49,879 bases of DNA from VRUE01 sp036379955 (GTDB taxonomy: Bacteria > Actinomycetota > Thermoleophilia > Solirubrobacterales > 70-9): NCBI GenBank assembly GCA_036379955.1, contig DASVFR010000036.1, forward strand, positions 1 to 49,879. The letters are read 5' to 3'. Below the pieces are notes generated by a model. That model made no database searches. It worked only from the letters and a program-made list of their open reading frames with translations, and was not told the origin of the DNA. Below, piece after piece: positions 6,899 through 14,496 of this stretch. The position numbers and the translations under genes were made by a program. How positions within the stretch are numbered: position 1 is the stretch's first letter; each line of letters starts with the position of its first letter.

Positions 6899-8155
6899 AT
6901 GAGTCGCTCTGCCGATCTCTACGAGCGCGCGGTCCGCGTCCTGCCCGGTGGTGTCAACTCGCCGGTGCGGGCGATGCGGCAGATCGGGCGGGACCCGGTG
7001 TTCGCCGAGCGTGGCGAGGGCTGCGAGCTGGTCGACGTCGACGGCAATCGCTACGTCGACTGGGTCGGTTCCTGGGGGCCGTTGATCCTCGGCCACGCCG
7101 ACCCCGCTGTGCTGGCCGCCGTCGAGGCGGCCGCCGCGCGGGGGACGAGCTTCGGCGCCGCCACCGAGGCCGAGGTCGAGCTGGCCGAGGAGATCGCCGC
7201 GCGCGTCCCCTCGGTCGAGATGGTGCGCATGACCAGCTCCGGCACCGAGGCCGCGATGAGCGCCATCCGCCTCGCCCGCGCCGTCACCGGCCGCGAAGTG
7301 ATCGTCAAGTTCGCCGGCGCCTACCACGGCCATTCCGATGGCCTGCTCGCCGACGCCGGGTCCGGTCTGGCGACCCTGGCGATCCCGGCGACGCCCGGGG
7401 TGACCGCCGCGCAGGCGGCCGGCACGGCGGTCGTCCCCTGGAACGACCGCGAAGCAGTCGAGCAAGCTCTCGCCGACCACGCGGTCGCCGCCGTGATCGC
7501 GGAGCCGATCCCGGCGAACATGGGGGTCGTCCCGCCCGCCGAGGGCTTCCTCGAGTTTCTCCGCTTCGCCTGCGACGCGGCTGGCGCCCTGCTCGTCTTC
7601 GATGAGGTGATCACGGGCTTCCGCGTCGCCCGCGGCGGCGCCCAGGAGCTCTACGGCGTCCGTCCCGACCTCACCGTCCTCGGCAAGGTGATCGGCGGTG
7701 GCCTGCCCGCGGCCGCCTACGCCGGTCCGCGCGAGCTGATGGAGCGCGTCGCCCCCGCCGGCGACGTCTACCAGGCGGGCACGCTCTCGGGCAACCCGCT
7801 GGCGACGGCTGCCGGCCTCGCCACCCTGGGCCGGCTCGACCCGGCCGCCTACGAGCGGCTGGCCGAGCTCACCGATCGCCTCGCCGCTGGCCTGAACCGC
7901 CTCGCCGCGGGGCGGCCCCTTTCGGTCACCTCGGCGCCCGGCCTGGCGACGCTCTTCTTCGCCCCGGAGCCGCCAACGGACTTCGCCTCGGCCTCGGCCT
8001 GCGACCTCGACGCCCACGCGCGCTTCTGCCGGGCGCTGCTGGCGCGGCGCATATGGGCGCCGCCCTCCCAGTTCGAGGCGTGGTTCGTCTCGCTCGCCCA
8101 CGACGAGGCCGCCATCGACCGCACCCTCGAAGCCGCCGCCGAGGCCCTCCCATGA
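6899..8155 (+). CDS. hemL: Glutamate-1-semialdehyde 2,1-aminomutase
   Basis: A 418-residue class III PLP aminotransferase that converts glutamate-1-semialdehyde to 5-aminolevulinate, the substrate of HemB. Visible motifs are VLPGGVNSPVRA at the N-terminus, SSGTEAAMSAIRLARA, GAYHGHSDG, FDEVITGFRVARGGAQ and the PLP-lysine segment LGKVIGGGLPAAAYAG. Length is normal. ATG 6899 begins directly before the conserved N-terminal motif. It is the third gene of the hemB-led group, separated from its predecessor by 58 nt that hold a hairpin. The upstream C5-pathway genes hemA, hemC and hemD are not in the window. Confidence 0.97.
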   Translation: MSRSADLYERAVRVLPGGVNSPVRAMRQIGRDPVFAERGEGCELVDVDGNRYVDWVGSWGPLILGHADPAVLAAVEAAAARGTSFGAATEAEVELAEEIAARVPSVEMVRMTSSGTEAAMSAIRLARAVTGREVIVKFAGAYHGHSDGLLADAGSGLATLAIPATPGVTAAQAAGTAVVPWNDREAVEQALADHAVAAVIAEPIPANMGVVPPAEGFLEFLRFACDAAGALLVFDEVITGFRVARGGAQELYGVRPDLTVLGKVIGGGLPAAAYAGPRELMERVAPAGDVYQAGTLSGNPLATAAGLATLGRLDPAAYERLAELTDRLAAGLNRLAAGRPLSVTSAPGLATLFFAPEPPTDFASASACDLDAHARFCRALLARRIWAPPSQFEAWFVSLAHDEAAIDRTLEAAAEALP

Positions 8156-8157
8156 TC

Positions 8158-8204
8158 GGGTGCAACGCGTTCTACATCCATTGCATGGAAAAAACGTTGC
8201 ACCC
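8158..8204 (+). repeat. 47-bp dispersed palindromic element, copy 1
   Basis: A 47-bp element with 10-bp terminal inverted arms (GGGTGCAACG / CGTTGCACCC) three bases after the hemL stop. It aligns without gaps to 45154-45200, with 38 of 47 positions identical. The identity includes the loop block TTCTAC-TC-ATTGC-TG, so the two are related copies and not chance palindromes. The next gene starts 16 nt downstream with a G-rich ribosome site in between. Confidence 0.85.
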
Positions 8205-8219
8205 AGAGGTGGGGGGACG

Positions 8220-8669
8220 ATGAGCGTGGAGCCCGGCGACGCCCTGCGGGCCCTGGCCGAGCGGCTGCGTGCCGAGGAGACGCCGGTCTCCGCGCATGTC
8301 GTAGAGCCGACCGCCGGGCCGGACTTCGGGCTGCTGGCCGCCGCCGGCCCGCGCGCCGCTTCGGCCCCCGGCGAGTACGCGCTGGTGGTCGAGTCGGTGC
8401 GCGAGGGGTACCTGCTCCACTACGGTGAGTCGCGGCTGCTGCGCGGTCACGACGCCGACCTTGCCCTGCTCGCCGGCGACTACCTCTACGCCCTCGGCAT
8501 CGAGGGCCTCGCCACGCTCGGCGACGCCCAGGCAGTCGCCGTCCTCGCCGAGCTGATCGCCCGCTGTGCCCAGCTCCACGCCGAGGAGCGCGAGGACGAG
8601 GTCGCGGCGCTGTGGGGGTCCGCGGCGCTTGCGATCGGGGGCGAGCATCCAGACGGCGCGAGGCAATAG
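8220..8669 (+). CDS. Conserved-looking hypothetical protein next to Rieske gene
   Basis: A 149-residue alanine/leucine-rich protein with no export signal. ATG 8220 is chosen because AGAGGTGGGG lies just upstream. The upstream extension to 8160 would be encoded by the palindromic element and is unlikely. The segment LLAGDYLYALGIEGLATLGD weakly resembles a helix of polyprenyl diphosphate synthases (GDYL/GDFL), but there is no DDxxD motif, so it is not an active prenyltransferase. It sits 27 nt before the Rieske gene and reads as part of that operon, so a role in quinol oxidase/reductase assembly is possible. Function unknown. Confidence 0.7.
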   Translation: MSVEPGDALRALAERLRAEETPVSAHVVEPTAGPDFGLLAAAGPRAASAPGEYALVVESVREGYLLHYGESRLLRGHDADLALLAGDYLYALGIEGLATLGDAQAVAVLAELIARCAQLHAEEREDEVAALWGSAALAIGGEHPDGARQ

Positions 8670-8696
8670 ACTCCGCGCTTCCTGAGGTTTGAGCTG

Positions 8697-9377
8697 TTGA
8701 GCGACGGAGCGGACAAGCAGAACGGAGCCGAGGCGACCGGCCGGCCTGAGCGGCCGCAGCCACAGCCCCCCGGCTACTTCGAGGGCGAGTCGATGACTCG
8801 TCGCCGCGCCTTCGAAGGCGCGGTCCACGGCCTCGGCGGACTCGCCGTCGCCGGCATCGTCCTGCCCGCCGTCGGCTTCGCGGTTGCGCCCATCTTCCAC
8901 CGCGGCAAGGAACGCTGGGAGGCGGTCGGCCCGACCGGCGATTTCGTCGAGGACACCTACCGCCAGGTCGTCTTCACCGAAACCGAGGGGATCGGCGACG
9001 CCGGCAAGACCACTGCCTACGTCCGCCGCAGCTCGAAGCAGCTGGGCGAAGAACCGGGCAAGTTCGTCGCCGTCTCCAACCGCTGCGCCCATCTCGGCTG
9101 CCCGGTGCGCTTCGTCGAGGCGGCCGGCAACTTCATCTGCCCCTGCCACGGCGGCGTCTACGACTTCCAGGGCAAGAGGATCGGCGGCCCGCCGGTGCGA
9201 CCGCTCGACCAGTTCCAGACCAGGGTTCGCAACGGCCAGGTCGAGGTCGGCCCCCGTTTCAGCGTCACCTCCCAGCTCGAACCGGTCCGCGCCCGCGACC
9301 CCGGCGAGTTCACCGGCGGCATCTGGGAATATCTGTATCCGCCGCGTCCGTCCACCTTCCCACCCCCGAGCAGCTGA
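8697..9377 (+). CDS. qcrA: Rieske iron-sulfur subunit of quinol:cytochrome c oxidoreductase
   Basis: A 226-residue membrane-anchored Rieske protein. A Tat-like TRRRAF motif (34-39) precedes the single hydrophobic segment (about 44-65). The cluster-binding boxes are CAHLGC (C130, H132) and CPCHGG (C148, H151), with C135 and C150 placed for the usual disulfide. It passes electrons from menaquinol to the cytochrome c domain of the complex. The start is TTG 8697, which leaves a hydrophilic N-terminal tail of about 30 residues. The Tat-like signal fits with the tatA/tatC genes 4 kb downstream. It is followed after 13 nt by cytochrome b. Confidence 0.95.
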   Translation: MSDGADKQNGAEATGRPERPQPQPPGYFEGESMTRRRAFEGAVHGLGGLAVAGIVLPAVGFAVAPIFHRGKERWEAVGPTGDFVEDTYRQVVFTETEGIGDAGKTTAYVRRSSKQLGEEPGKFVAVSNRCAHLGCPVRFVEAAGNFICPCHGGVYDFQGKRIGGPPVRPLDQFQTRVRNGQVEVGPRFSVTSQLEPVRARDPGEFTGGIWEYLYPPRPSTFPPPSS

Positions 9378-9390
9378 GGCTTAGACGGCG

Positions 9391-10269
9391 ATGAAGCTCG
9401 ACTCCCTGATTCCCGCACCGCTCCGCAAACCGGCCAAGCCGGGCGCGGGCAACGGCGCCAAGGCCGCTGCCCCCGCGGACCTCAAGACCGCGCCGCCGGA
9501 GCGCCCGTCCGACGCCAAGAAGCTCGCCGACCGCGCGGTCGAAGCCCCGGCCGACGTCCTCGCCTGGGTCGACCAGCGCACCGCCGCCTCGGGCTTCCTC
9601 ACCGGGATGCTCTTCCGCAAGGTGCCGAAGGGGACCAACTGGTTCTACACGCTCGGCTCGGCGACGATGATCGCCTTCGTCTCCCAGGCGATCACGGGTG
9701 TCTTCCTGGCGATGTTCTACACGCCCTCGACCACCCAGGCCTATCACTCGATTTCCCACATCAACAACGAAGTCTTCCTCGGTCAGCTAGTGCACGGGAT
9801 GCACAAGTGGGGTTCGAGCGTGATGGTGATCCTGATCTTCCTCCACATGGGGAGGACCTTCTTCTTCGGCGCCTACAAGTACCCACGCGAGCTCAACTGG
9901 GTGATCGGCGTCGTTCTCCTGATCCTGACGATGACGATGGCCTTCACCGGCTACCTGCTGCCCTTCGACCAGCGCTCCTTCTGGGCCTCGGTCGTCGGCA
10001 TCAACATCAACGGCACCGGCCCCGTGCTCGGGCCCTACCTGAGCGACTTCCTGCGCGCCGGCCCCGAGCTCGGGGCGACGACGCTCTCGCGCTTCTACGC
10101 GATCCACATGCTGCTCGTCCCCGGCGCGATCATCGCCCTGATCGGCGCCCACCTCTACCTCGTCGTCAAGCTCGGTACCACCGCCCCGCCCTGGCTGAAA
10201 GCCGATAAGCCCAAGGTCGCGGCGCCCGTTTCTCAATTGAACGCAGGCTCGAACGGGACAGGCGGATGA
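9391..10269 (+). CDS. qcrB: Cytochrome b, N-terminal (b6-like) subunit
   Basis: A 292-residue integral membrane protein equal to the four-helix heme-binding half of cytochrome b. Heme-ligand and quinone-site segments are visible: LVHGMHKWGSS, LHMGRTFFFG, FTGYLLPFDQ, YAIHMLLVPG and IGAHLYLV. A Pro/Ala/Lys-rich N-terminal tail of about 60 residues is longer than in plain b6 proteins. Together with the next gene it forms the split cytochrome b of b6f-like and Bacillus-type complexes. The stop overlaps the start of the next gene by 4 nt (ATGA), supporting coupled translation. Confidence 0.95.
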   Translation: MKLDSLIPAPLRKPAKPGAGNGAKAAAPADLKTAPPERPSDAKKLADRAVEAPADVLAWVDQRTAASGFLTGMLFRKVPKGTNWFYTLGSATMIAFVSQAITGVFLAMFYTPSTTQAYHSISHINNEVFLGQLVHGMHKWGSSVMVILIFLHMGRTFFFGAYKYPRELNWVIGVVLLILTMTMAFTGYLLPFDQRSFWASVVGININGTGPVLGPYLSDFLRAGPELGATTLSRFYAIHMLLVPGAIIALIGAHLYLVVKLGTTAPPWLKADKPKVAAPVSQLNAGSNGTGG

Positions 10270-10967
10270 AACCCAGCGAGAAGCAAGCGTATTTGGAGGA
10301 GTACGAGCTGCTGAAGAAGAAGGGCAAGCCTTTCTTCCCCTACGCGGTGCTCAAGGACTCGGCGATGATGCTGATCGTCATCGGTGTGATCGTCGCGATG
10401 TCGGTCATCCTCGGCGCTGAGCAGGGGCCGAAGGCCGATCCGACGACGACCACCTACGTGCCGCGTCCCGAGTGGTACTTCTTCTTTCTCTTCGAGGTCC
10501 TGCGCGTGATCAAGCCGCCGGAGCTGGTCCCGATCGCGACGATCGGGATCCCCACGATCTGCATGGTCCTGCTGCTGCTGCTGCCGTTCTACGACCGCGG
10601 ACCGGAGCGAAACCCGATCCGCCGTCCGATCGCGACCACGGCCGGCTGCCTGACGATCGTCGCCATGGCCTACCTCACCTACCAGGGCGCGGTCAGCGGC
10701 TCGCCGACCGAGATCGACATGAAGGTCGCGCCCCAGTACGAAGCCGGCAAGGAGGTCGTCGCCGGCTCGGGCTGCCTCGCCTGCCACAAGCTCGGCGAGA
10801 ACGGCAACAACGGCCCGGGTCCCGAACTTACGCATATCGCGCAGCGCATCCCGCGCGCCGCGATCATTCGCTCGGTCGAGATCGGCCCCGGCATCATGCC
10901 GTCCTTCCGCGAACTGCCGCCGAAGAAGCTCAACGAGCTCGCCGACTTCCTCTCGTCGCTCGACTGA
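10266..10967 (+). CDS. qcrC: Cytochrome b C-terminal (subunit IV-like) domain fused to cytochrome c
   Basis: A 233-residue subunit. Residues 30-140 hold three hydrophobic helices with YVPRPEWYFFFLFEVLR, the PEWY quinone-site motif of subunit IV. Residues 150-233 form a c-type cytochrome with CLACH (C170, C173, H174) and a likely axial methionine M211 in GIMPSF. This is the arrangement of Bacillus QcrC, where the c heme is tethered to the cytochrome b C-terminal half. The lysine-rich N-terminus is cytoplasmic. It completes a Rieske-b-b/c operon. Confidence 0.94.
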   Translation: MKPSEKQAYLEEYELLKKKGKPFFPYAVLKDSAMMLIVIGVIVAMSVILGAEQGPKADPTTTTYVPRPEWYFFFLFEVLRVIKPPELVPIATIGIPTICMVLLLLLPFYDRGPERNPIRRPIATTAGCLTIVAMAYLTYQGAVSGSPTEIDMKVAPQYEAGKEVVAGSGCLACHKLGENGNNGPGPELTHIAQRIPRAAIIRSVEIGPGIMPSFRELPPKKLNELADFLSSLD

Positions 10968-11109
10968 GGCTCAGGCTGCTGCAAGTCGGCGCATCTCGGG
11001 GTCCTCGGTCGGCTGGTTCGGGTCACGCACAAAAGTGCGCTCCCCTCACCATCCTCCCTGCGTCCCCCGACCTGCTTGACTTTCACAGCCTGAGAATGGA
11101 GATCGAAAA

Positions 11110-11838
11110 GTGACTGGAACAACTCAGCCTTCGCGGGATTCCGCGCAGTTCGCCGAGCAGGTCCAGGGCATGTTCGATCGGGTGGCGGGTCGCTATGACC
11201 TGCTGAACTCGCTGATGAGCGCCGGCCTGCACCATCGCTGGCGCGAGCGCGCGGTCGACGTCCTCGCTCCCGTTCCCGACGCCTCGATCCTCGACGTTTG
11301 CTGCGGAACGGGCGACCTGACCTTTGAGCTGGCCGGGCATATCTCTCCCGAGGGCCACGTGGTTGGCTGTGACTTCTCCGAGCCGATGCTGGATCTGGCT
11401 CGCGAAAAGGCGCGGCGCCGCGGGCTCGACGGGGTCCGCTTCGAGTGGGCCGATGCGCTGAACCTGCCCTATGACGCCGGTCGTTTCGAGGCGGTTACGG
11501 TCGGCTTCGGTCTCCGTAACTTCGCCGATTGGGACAAGGGGCTCCGCGAGATGGCTCGCGTCCTCAAGCCTGGCGGCAAGCTCATGATTCTCGAGTTCAC
11601 TAGGCCGACCCGGCCGCCTTTCTCGACCTTCTACTCACTCTGGTTCGATCGGCTCGCCCCGGTTCTCGGCAAGCTGTCGGACGATCCAGGGGCCTATGCC
11701 TACCTGACCGAGTCGCTGAAGACGTTCCCCGGCCCCCGGGGGCTGGCGGAACGGATGGACGCCGCCGGCCTCCAGAGCATCCGCTACAGGATCCTGGCCG
11801 GGGGGATCGTCGCGATCCACAGCGGCGTCGCGCGGTGA
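11110..11838 (+). CDS. menG: Demethylmenaquinone methyltransferase
   Basis: A 242-residue SAM-dependent methyltransferase of the UbiE/MenG family, which adds the C-methyl group in the last step of menaquinone synthesis. Motifs are VQGMFDRVAGRYDLLN, the SAM-binding ILDVCCGTGDLT, GCDFSEPMLDLAREK and VTVGFGLRNFADW. The start is GTG 11110 with GGAGATCG upstream. In an actinobacterium the substrate is almost certainly demethylmenaquinone. The prenyl-chain synthase follows after 73 nt, so head-group methylation and side-chain synthesis are adjacent, next to the quinol-oxidising complex. Confidence 0.93.
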   Translation: MTGTTQPSRDSAQFAEQVQGMFDRVAGRYDLLNSLMSAGLHHRWRERAVDVLAPVPDASILDVCCGTGDLTFELAGHISPEGHVVGCDFSEPMLDLAREKARRRGLDGVRFEWADALNLPYDAGRFEAVTVGFGLRNFADWDKGLREMARVLKPGGKLMILEFTRPTRPPFSTFYSLWFDRLAPVLGKLSDDPGAYAYLTESLKTFPGPRGLAERMDAAGLQSIRYRILAGGIVAIHSGVAR

Positions 11839-11911
11839 GCGCCCCGATCGTCACGGTGATCTCCGGGTGTTCGAGTCCGGGGCGATCGGGGCGCGAACGA
11901 GAAGTCGTTGG

Positions 11912-12877
11912 ATGACGAAACGCTCGGCCGTCCCTCCACCCGTCACCGCGGTCCTCGACGCCTCCAGCCTCTGGCTGCCCGCGCGCCTTGGCGAGGTGGA
12001 GGATCTGCTGCGCCAGCGGGGCCGTGGCCACGGCGAGCGCCTCGCCGCCGATGCCTCGGCGACCCTGGCCGCGGGAGGCAAGCGACTGCGTCCGCTGCTC
12101 GTCCTCCTCTGCGCCGGCCCGGACGGCGGCGAGAGCTCGGTGCGGGCCGCGGCGGCAATCGAGCTCGTCCACATGGCGACCTTGGTCCACGACGACGTGC
12201 TCGACGACGCACCGCTGCGTCGCGGCCAGCCCACCGTCGCGGCGACGGGCGGTCGAGGTCGCGCGACCGCGGTCGGCGACCTGCTCTTCTCGCAGGCCTT
12301 CGCCCTGCTTGCCGAGCACGGCCAGCAGCGAGCCATCTCGCTGCTGGCAAGAGCGTCGACGGGGCTCGCCCGCGGCGAGCTCAGCCAACGTCAGGACGCC
12401 TACGACACGGGCATCGACGAGGAGCGTTACCTGCGCCGCTGCCGGCTGAAGACCGCCACCCTCTTCGAATGTGCCTGCCTGCTCGGCCGCGACGTCCCCG
12501 AGCTGGGCGCCTTCGGCGCCGAGATCGGCCTCGCCTTCCAGCTCCTCGACGACGTGCTCGACGTCTCCGGGCCCCCCGAGCGCACCGGCAAGGCCCGCGG
12601 CACCGACCTCCTCGACGGCACCGTCACCCTCCCCCTGATCGTCGCCGCCGAATCCGACCCATCCCTCCACAAGGTCGACCTCCGCACCTTGGACCCAGAT
12701 TCCGCCGAGTCCCTCTGCGACCGCATAGCCGCGACCGGTGCCCTGGAAAAGGTCCGCACCCGCGCCCTCTCAATGGTTGAGGACGCCAAGCAAAAGCTAA
12801 ACGCCCCCCAGTTCGACGCCGAGCAACGCCGCCTGCTCGAGCTGGTGGCGGACGGGGTCGTCGAACGCTACGCGTAG
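11912..12877 (+). CDS. Long-chain polyprenyl diphosphate synthase (menaquinone side chain)
   Basis: A 321-residue trans-isoprenyl diphosphate synthase. The first aspartate-rich motif is HDDVLDDAPLRRG, the second QLLDDVLDVSG, and GGKRLRPLLVLL supplies the usual N-terminal lysine/arginine pair. These bind the Mg-diphosphates of allylic substrate and IPP. ATG 11912 is preferred over the in-frame GTG 11867, as the added residues resemble nothing in the family. The position after menG indicates that it makes the menaquinone tail (HepT/IspB role). Chain length cannot be set from motifs alone. The transcript ends at a long hairpin shared with the convergent gene. Confidence 0.92.
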   Translation: MTKRSAVPPPVTAVLDASSLWLPARLGEVEDLLRQRGRGHGERLAADASATLAAGGKRLRPLLVLLCAGPDGGESSVRAAAAIELVHMATLVHDDVLDDAPLRRGQPTVAATGGRGRATAVGDLLFSQAFALLAEHGQQRAISLLARASTGLARGELSQRQDAYDTGIDEERYLRRCRLKTATLFECACLLGRDVPELGAFGAEIGLAFQLLDDVLDVSGPPERTGKARGTDLLDGTVTLPLIVAAESDPSLHKVDLRTLDPDSAESLCDRIAATGALEKVRTRALSMVEDAKQKLNAPQFDAEQRRLLELVADGVVERYA

Positions 12878-12882
12878 GAGAA

Positions 12883-12997
12883 AGGACCCCAGGGGGTGGG
12901 GGTGGAACGATTTGCCTTTTCGTAGTGCAGCAAGAGGCGCCAGCCCACCTCCTCTCCACCGAAAAGGTCAAGTGGAACCCCCACCCCCTGGGGTCCT
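12883..12997. terminator. Long nested hairpin between convergent genes
   Basis: Perfect 21-bp outer arms (12883-12903 and 12977-12997) with an inner 8-bp pair CCTTTTCG / CGAAAAGG (12915-12922, 12960-12967). It fills the space between the prenyl synthase stop and the zinc-ribbon stop. A bidirectional transcription end is the simplest reading, although no U-tract follows. Its build matches the nested hairpin at 4677-4771, which lies between divergent genes and cannot be a terminator. Confidence 0.6.
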
Positions 12998-13003
12998 CCA
13001 CCC

Positions 13004-13333
13004 TTACGAGAAGTCGTCAGCCGTAATCAGATCGGCCTCGAGCGCAGCCGCAAACGTATCGGCGACGTACTGCATGTTCTCGTGCTCGATCTCCTTCAAC
13101 GCCTCGCTCAGCTTGCCCGTCCCGGCGTCCAGCTCCTCGTCGAAGGCGTCGATCTCGGCTTCCCCATGGACCTCGTTGGACTTCCACTCGCACTCCGGGC
13201 AGCGCCGCCAGAGGCGCCAGTGGCCGCGATCGCCCGCCTGCTCCCAGCAGGTCGGCTGTACCAGTGGCGAGGCGCAGCGCGGGCAGACGTGGAGGCCGAG
13301 GGTCGCTTTCGTCTGGCTGCTCGCGTTGCGCAT
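13004..13333 (-). CDS. Small zinc-ribbon protein, function unknown
   Basis: A 109-residue soluble protein. HVCPRC (C17, C20), C29 and RRCPEC (C45, C48) make a treble-clef or ribbon zinc site. The second half (about 58-109) is acidic and helical (EAEIDAFDEELDAGTGKL, EALKEIEHENMQYVADTFA). ATG 13333 is chosen over the in-frame start 13375, because the latter would place the promoter and a repeated operator-like motif inside the coding sequence. A good promoter ends 6 nt before the ATG, so the mRNA is probably leaderless. No function can be assigned; the acidic tail suggests a partner-binding adaptor. Confidence 0.8.
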   Translation of the reverse strand: MRNASSQTKATLGLHVCPRCASPLVQPTCWEQAGDRGHWRLWRRCPECEWKSNEVHGEAEIDAFDEELDAGTGKLSEALKEIEHENMQYVADTFAAALEADLITADDFS

Positions 13334-13393
13334 ATCTGCCTTATCGAACCCGCGAAATGTCGAGTCAATCCGCACTTACCCGCGAAATGTCGA
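13334..13393 (-). promoter_or_regulatory. Promoter with two 16-bp direct repeats (operator-like)
   Basis: Minus strand: -35 TTGACT (13368-13363), exact 17-bp spacer, -10 GATAAG (13345-13340), then 6 nt to ATG 13333. The 16-bp motif ACCCGCGAAATGTCGA occurs twice on the + strand (13348-13363 and 13378-13393), exactly 30 bp apart, about three helical turns. One copy covers the promoter spacer and the other lies just upstream. This looks like an operator for a dimeric regulator. Confidence 0.62.
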
Positions 13394-13459
13394 AAAAACC
13401 CCAATTTCAGGTAGTCCGCTGCGCCAATTCACGGCGATCCGGCGGTATCGAACGCCCGA

Positions 13460-13471
13460 TACCATTGGTCG
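13460..13471 (+). promoter_or_regulatory. Putative -10 box of tatA
   Basis: TACCAT (13460-13465) is followed by 6 nt and ATG 13472. No Shine-Dalgarno is present, so a leaderless transcript is likely. Confidence 0.4.
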
Positions 13472-13705
13472 ATGCCAAACGTCGGACCTCTTGAGTTGGC
13501 GATCGTCCTGATCATCGCGCTCGTCGTCTTCGGGCCCAAGCGGCTGCCCGAGCTTGGCCGCTCCCTGGGCCGTGGCATCCGCGAGTTCCGCGGCTCGCTC
13601 AGCGGCGACTCCCACGACGAGCCCGAGTCGCGCGAGGCGATCGAGCCGCCGCCACCCGCCGCCGGCGACGCCGAGGGCGAGACGGTCGCTCGCGACCGCC
13701 GCTGA
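13472..13705 (+). CDS. tatA: Sec-independent protein translocase subunit TatA
   Basis: A 77-residue TatA/E-type protein. A short N-terminal membrane helix LELAIVLIIALVVF is followed by the hinge GPKRLPELGRSLGRGI and an amphipathic helix, then a charged Pro/Glu tail. It oligomerises to let folded twin-arginine substrates across the membrane. Length and order are typical. It is followed by tatC after 13 nt. The Rieske protein upstream in this window carries a Tat-like motif and is a candidate substrate. Confidence 0.95.
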   Translation: MPNVGPLELAIVLIIALVVFGPKRLPELGRSLGRGIREFRGSLSGDSHDEPESREAIEPPPPAAGDAEGETVARDRR

Positions 13706-13718
13706 GGGGCGCTTCCCG

Positions 13719-14489
13719 ATGGCCCGGTTCAGGCCGGTCTCCAGCGAAGACCGGCTGACCGTCGTCGAGCACCTCGACGAGCTGCGCACGCGGATCGTCG
13801 TCTGCCTCCTCGTCCTCGCCGTCGCCTTTGCCCTCTGCTTCTGGCAGAACCACCTGCTGCTGGAAATCGCGTCCGCTCCCCTGCCCAGCGGCCACGAAAA
13901 GCTGCTCACCTTCGGCGTCGCCGAGCCCTTCACGATCACGGTCACCGTCGCGGCATACGGAGCGCTGATCCTCTCCCTGCCGATCGTTCTCTACCAGGTC
14001 TACGCGTACGTCCTGCCCGCCTTCAGCGATCGCGAGCGCCGGGTCGCCCTGCCTATCCTGCTGCTCGCCCCGGTGCTCTTCCTGGCGGGCGTCGCCTTCG
14101 CCTACTTCATCGTCATGCCCGCCGCGGTCAAGTTCCTGCTCAACTTCAACGACACCCAGTTCAACGTCCAGGTCCGCGCCCGCGACTACTACAGCTTCTT
14201 CTCGACCACGATGCTGGCCGGAGGGATCGTCTTCGAGCTGCCGCTGGCGATCCTCGCGGTGACGCGACTGGGGATCGTCAGCCCCCGGCAGCTCTCGAAG
14301 AACCGCCGCTACGCCTATCTGATCATCGCCATCGTCGCCGCCGCTCTGCCCGGCGTCGACCCGATCTCGATGCTGATCGAGATGATCCCGCTCCTCGTTC
14401 TGTTCGAGTTGAGTATCTTGATCGCTCGCGCCTTCGGTACGCCGGAGGCGGCGGGAGGAATGGCAAGGCCCTCGACACAGGAGCACTGA
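13719..14489 (+). CDS. tatC: Sec-independent protein translocase subunit TatC
   Basis: A 256-residue six-helix membrane protein, the receptor for twin-arginine signal peptides. VVEHLDELRTRI at the N-terminus is the conserved TatC motif. The segments LSLPIVLYQVYAYVLPAFSDRERR and FVLPFELPLAI-like GGIVFELPLAIL are in the expected places. ATG 13719 is used because it lies 16 codons before the conserved EHLDELR motif. The frame stays open further upstream but only in the shadow of tatA. The next gene starts 7 nt after the stop. Confidence 0.95.
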   Translation: MARFRPVSSEDRLTVVEHLDELRTRIVVCLLVLAVAFALCFWQNHLLLEIASAPLPSGHEKLLTFGVAEPFTITVTVAAYGALILSLPIVLYQVYAYVLPAFSDRERRVALPILLLAPVLFLAGVAFAYFIVMPAAVKFLLNFNDTQFNVQVRARDYYSFFSTTMLAGGIVFELPLAILAVTRLGIVSPRQLSKNRRYAYLIIAIVAAALPGVDPISMLIEMIPLLVLFELSILIARAFGTPEAAGGMARPSTQEH

Positions 14490-14496
14490 ACTTCGC

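Noticed and set aside
13334..13375. Longer N-terminus of the zinc-ribbon protein starting at 13375
   Set aside because: It would place a good -35/-10 promoter and the direct repeat inside the coding sequence. The shorter ATG 13333 fits a leaderless transcript.
13348..13393. Possible start of a CRISPR array (two 16-bp repeats)
   Set aside because: Only two short copies are present, one within a promoter, with no further repeats and no cas genes.
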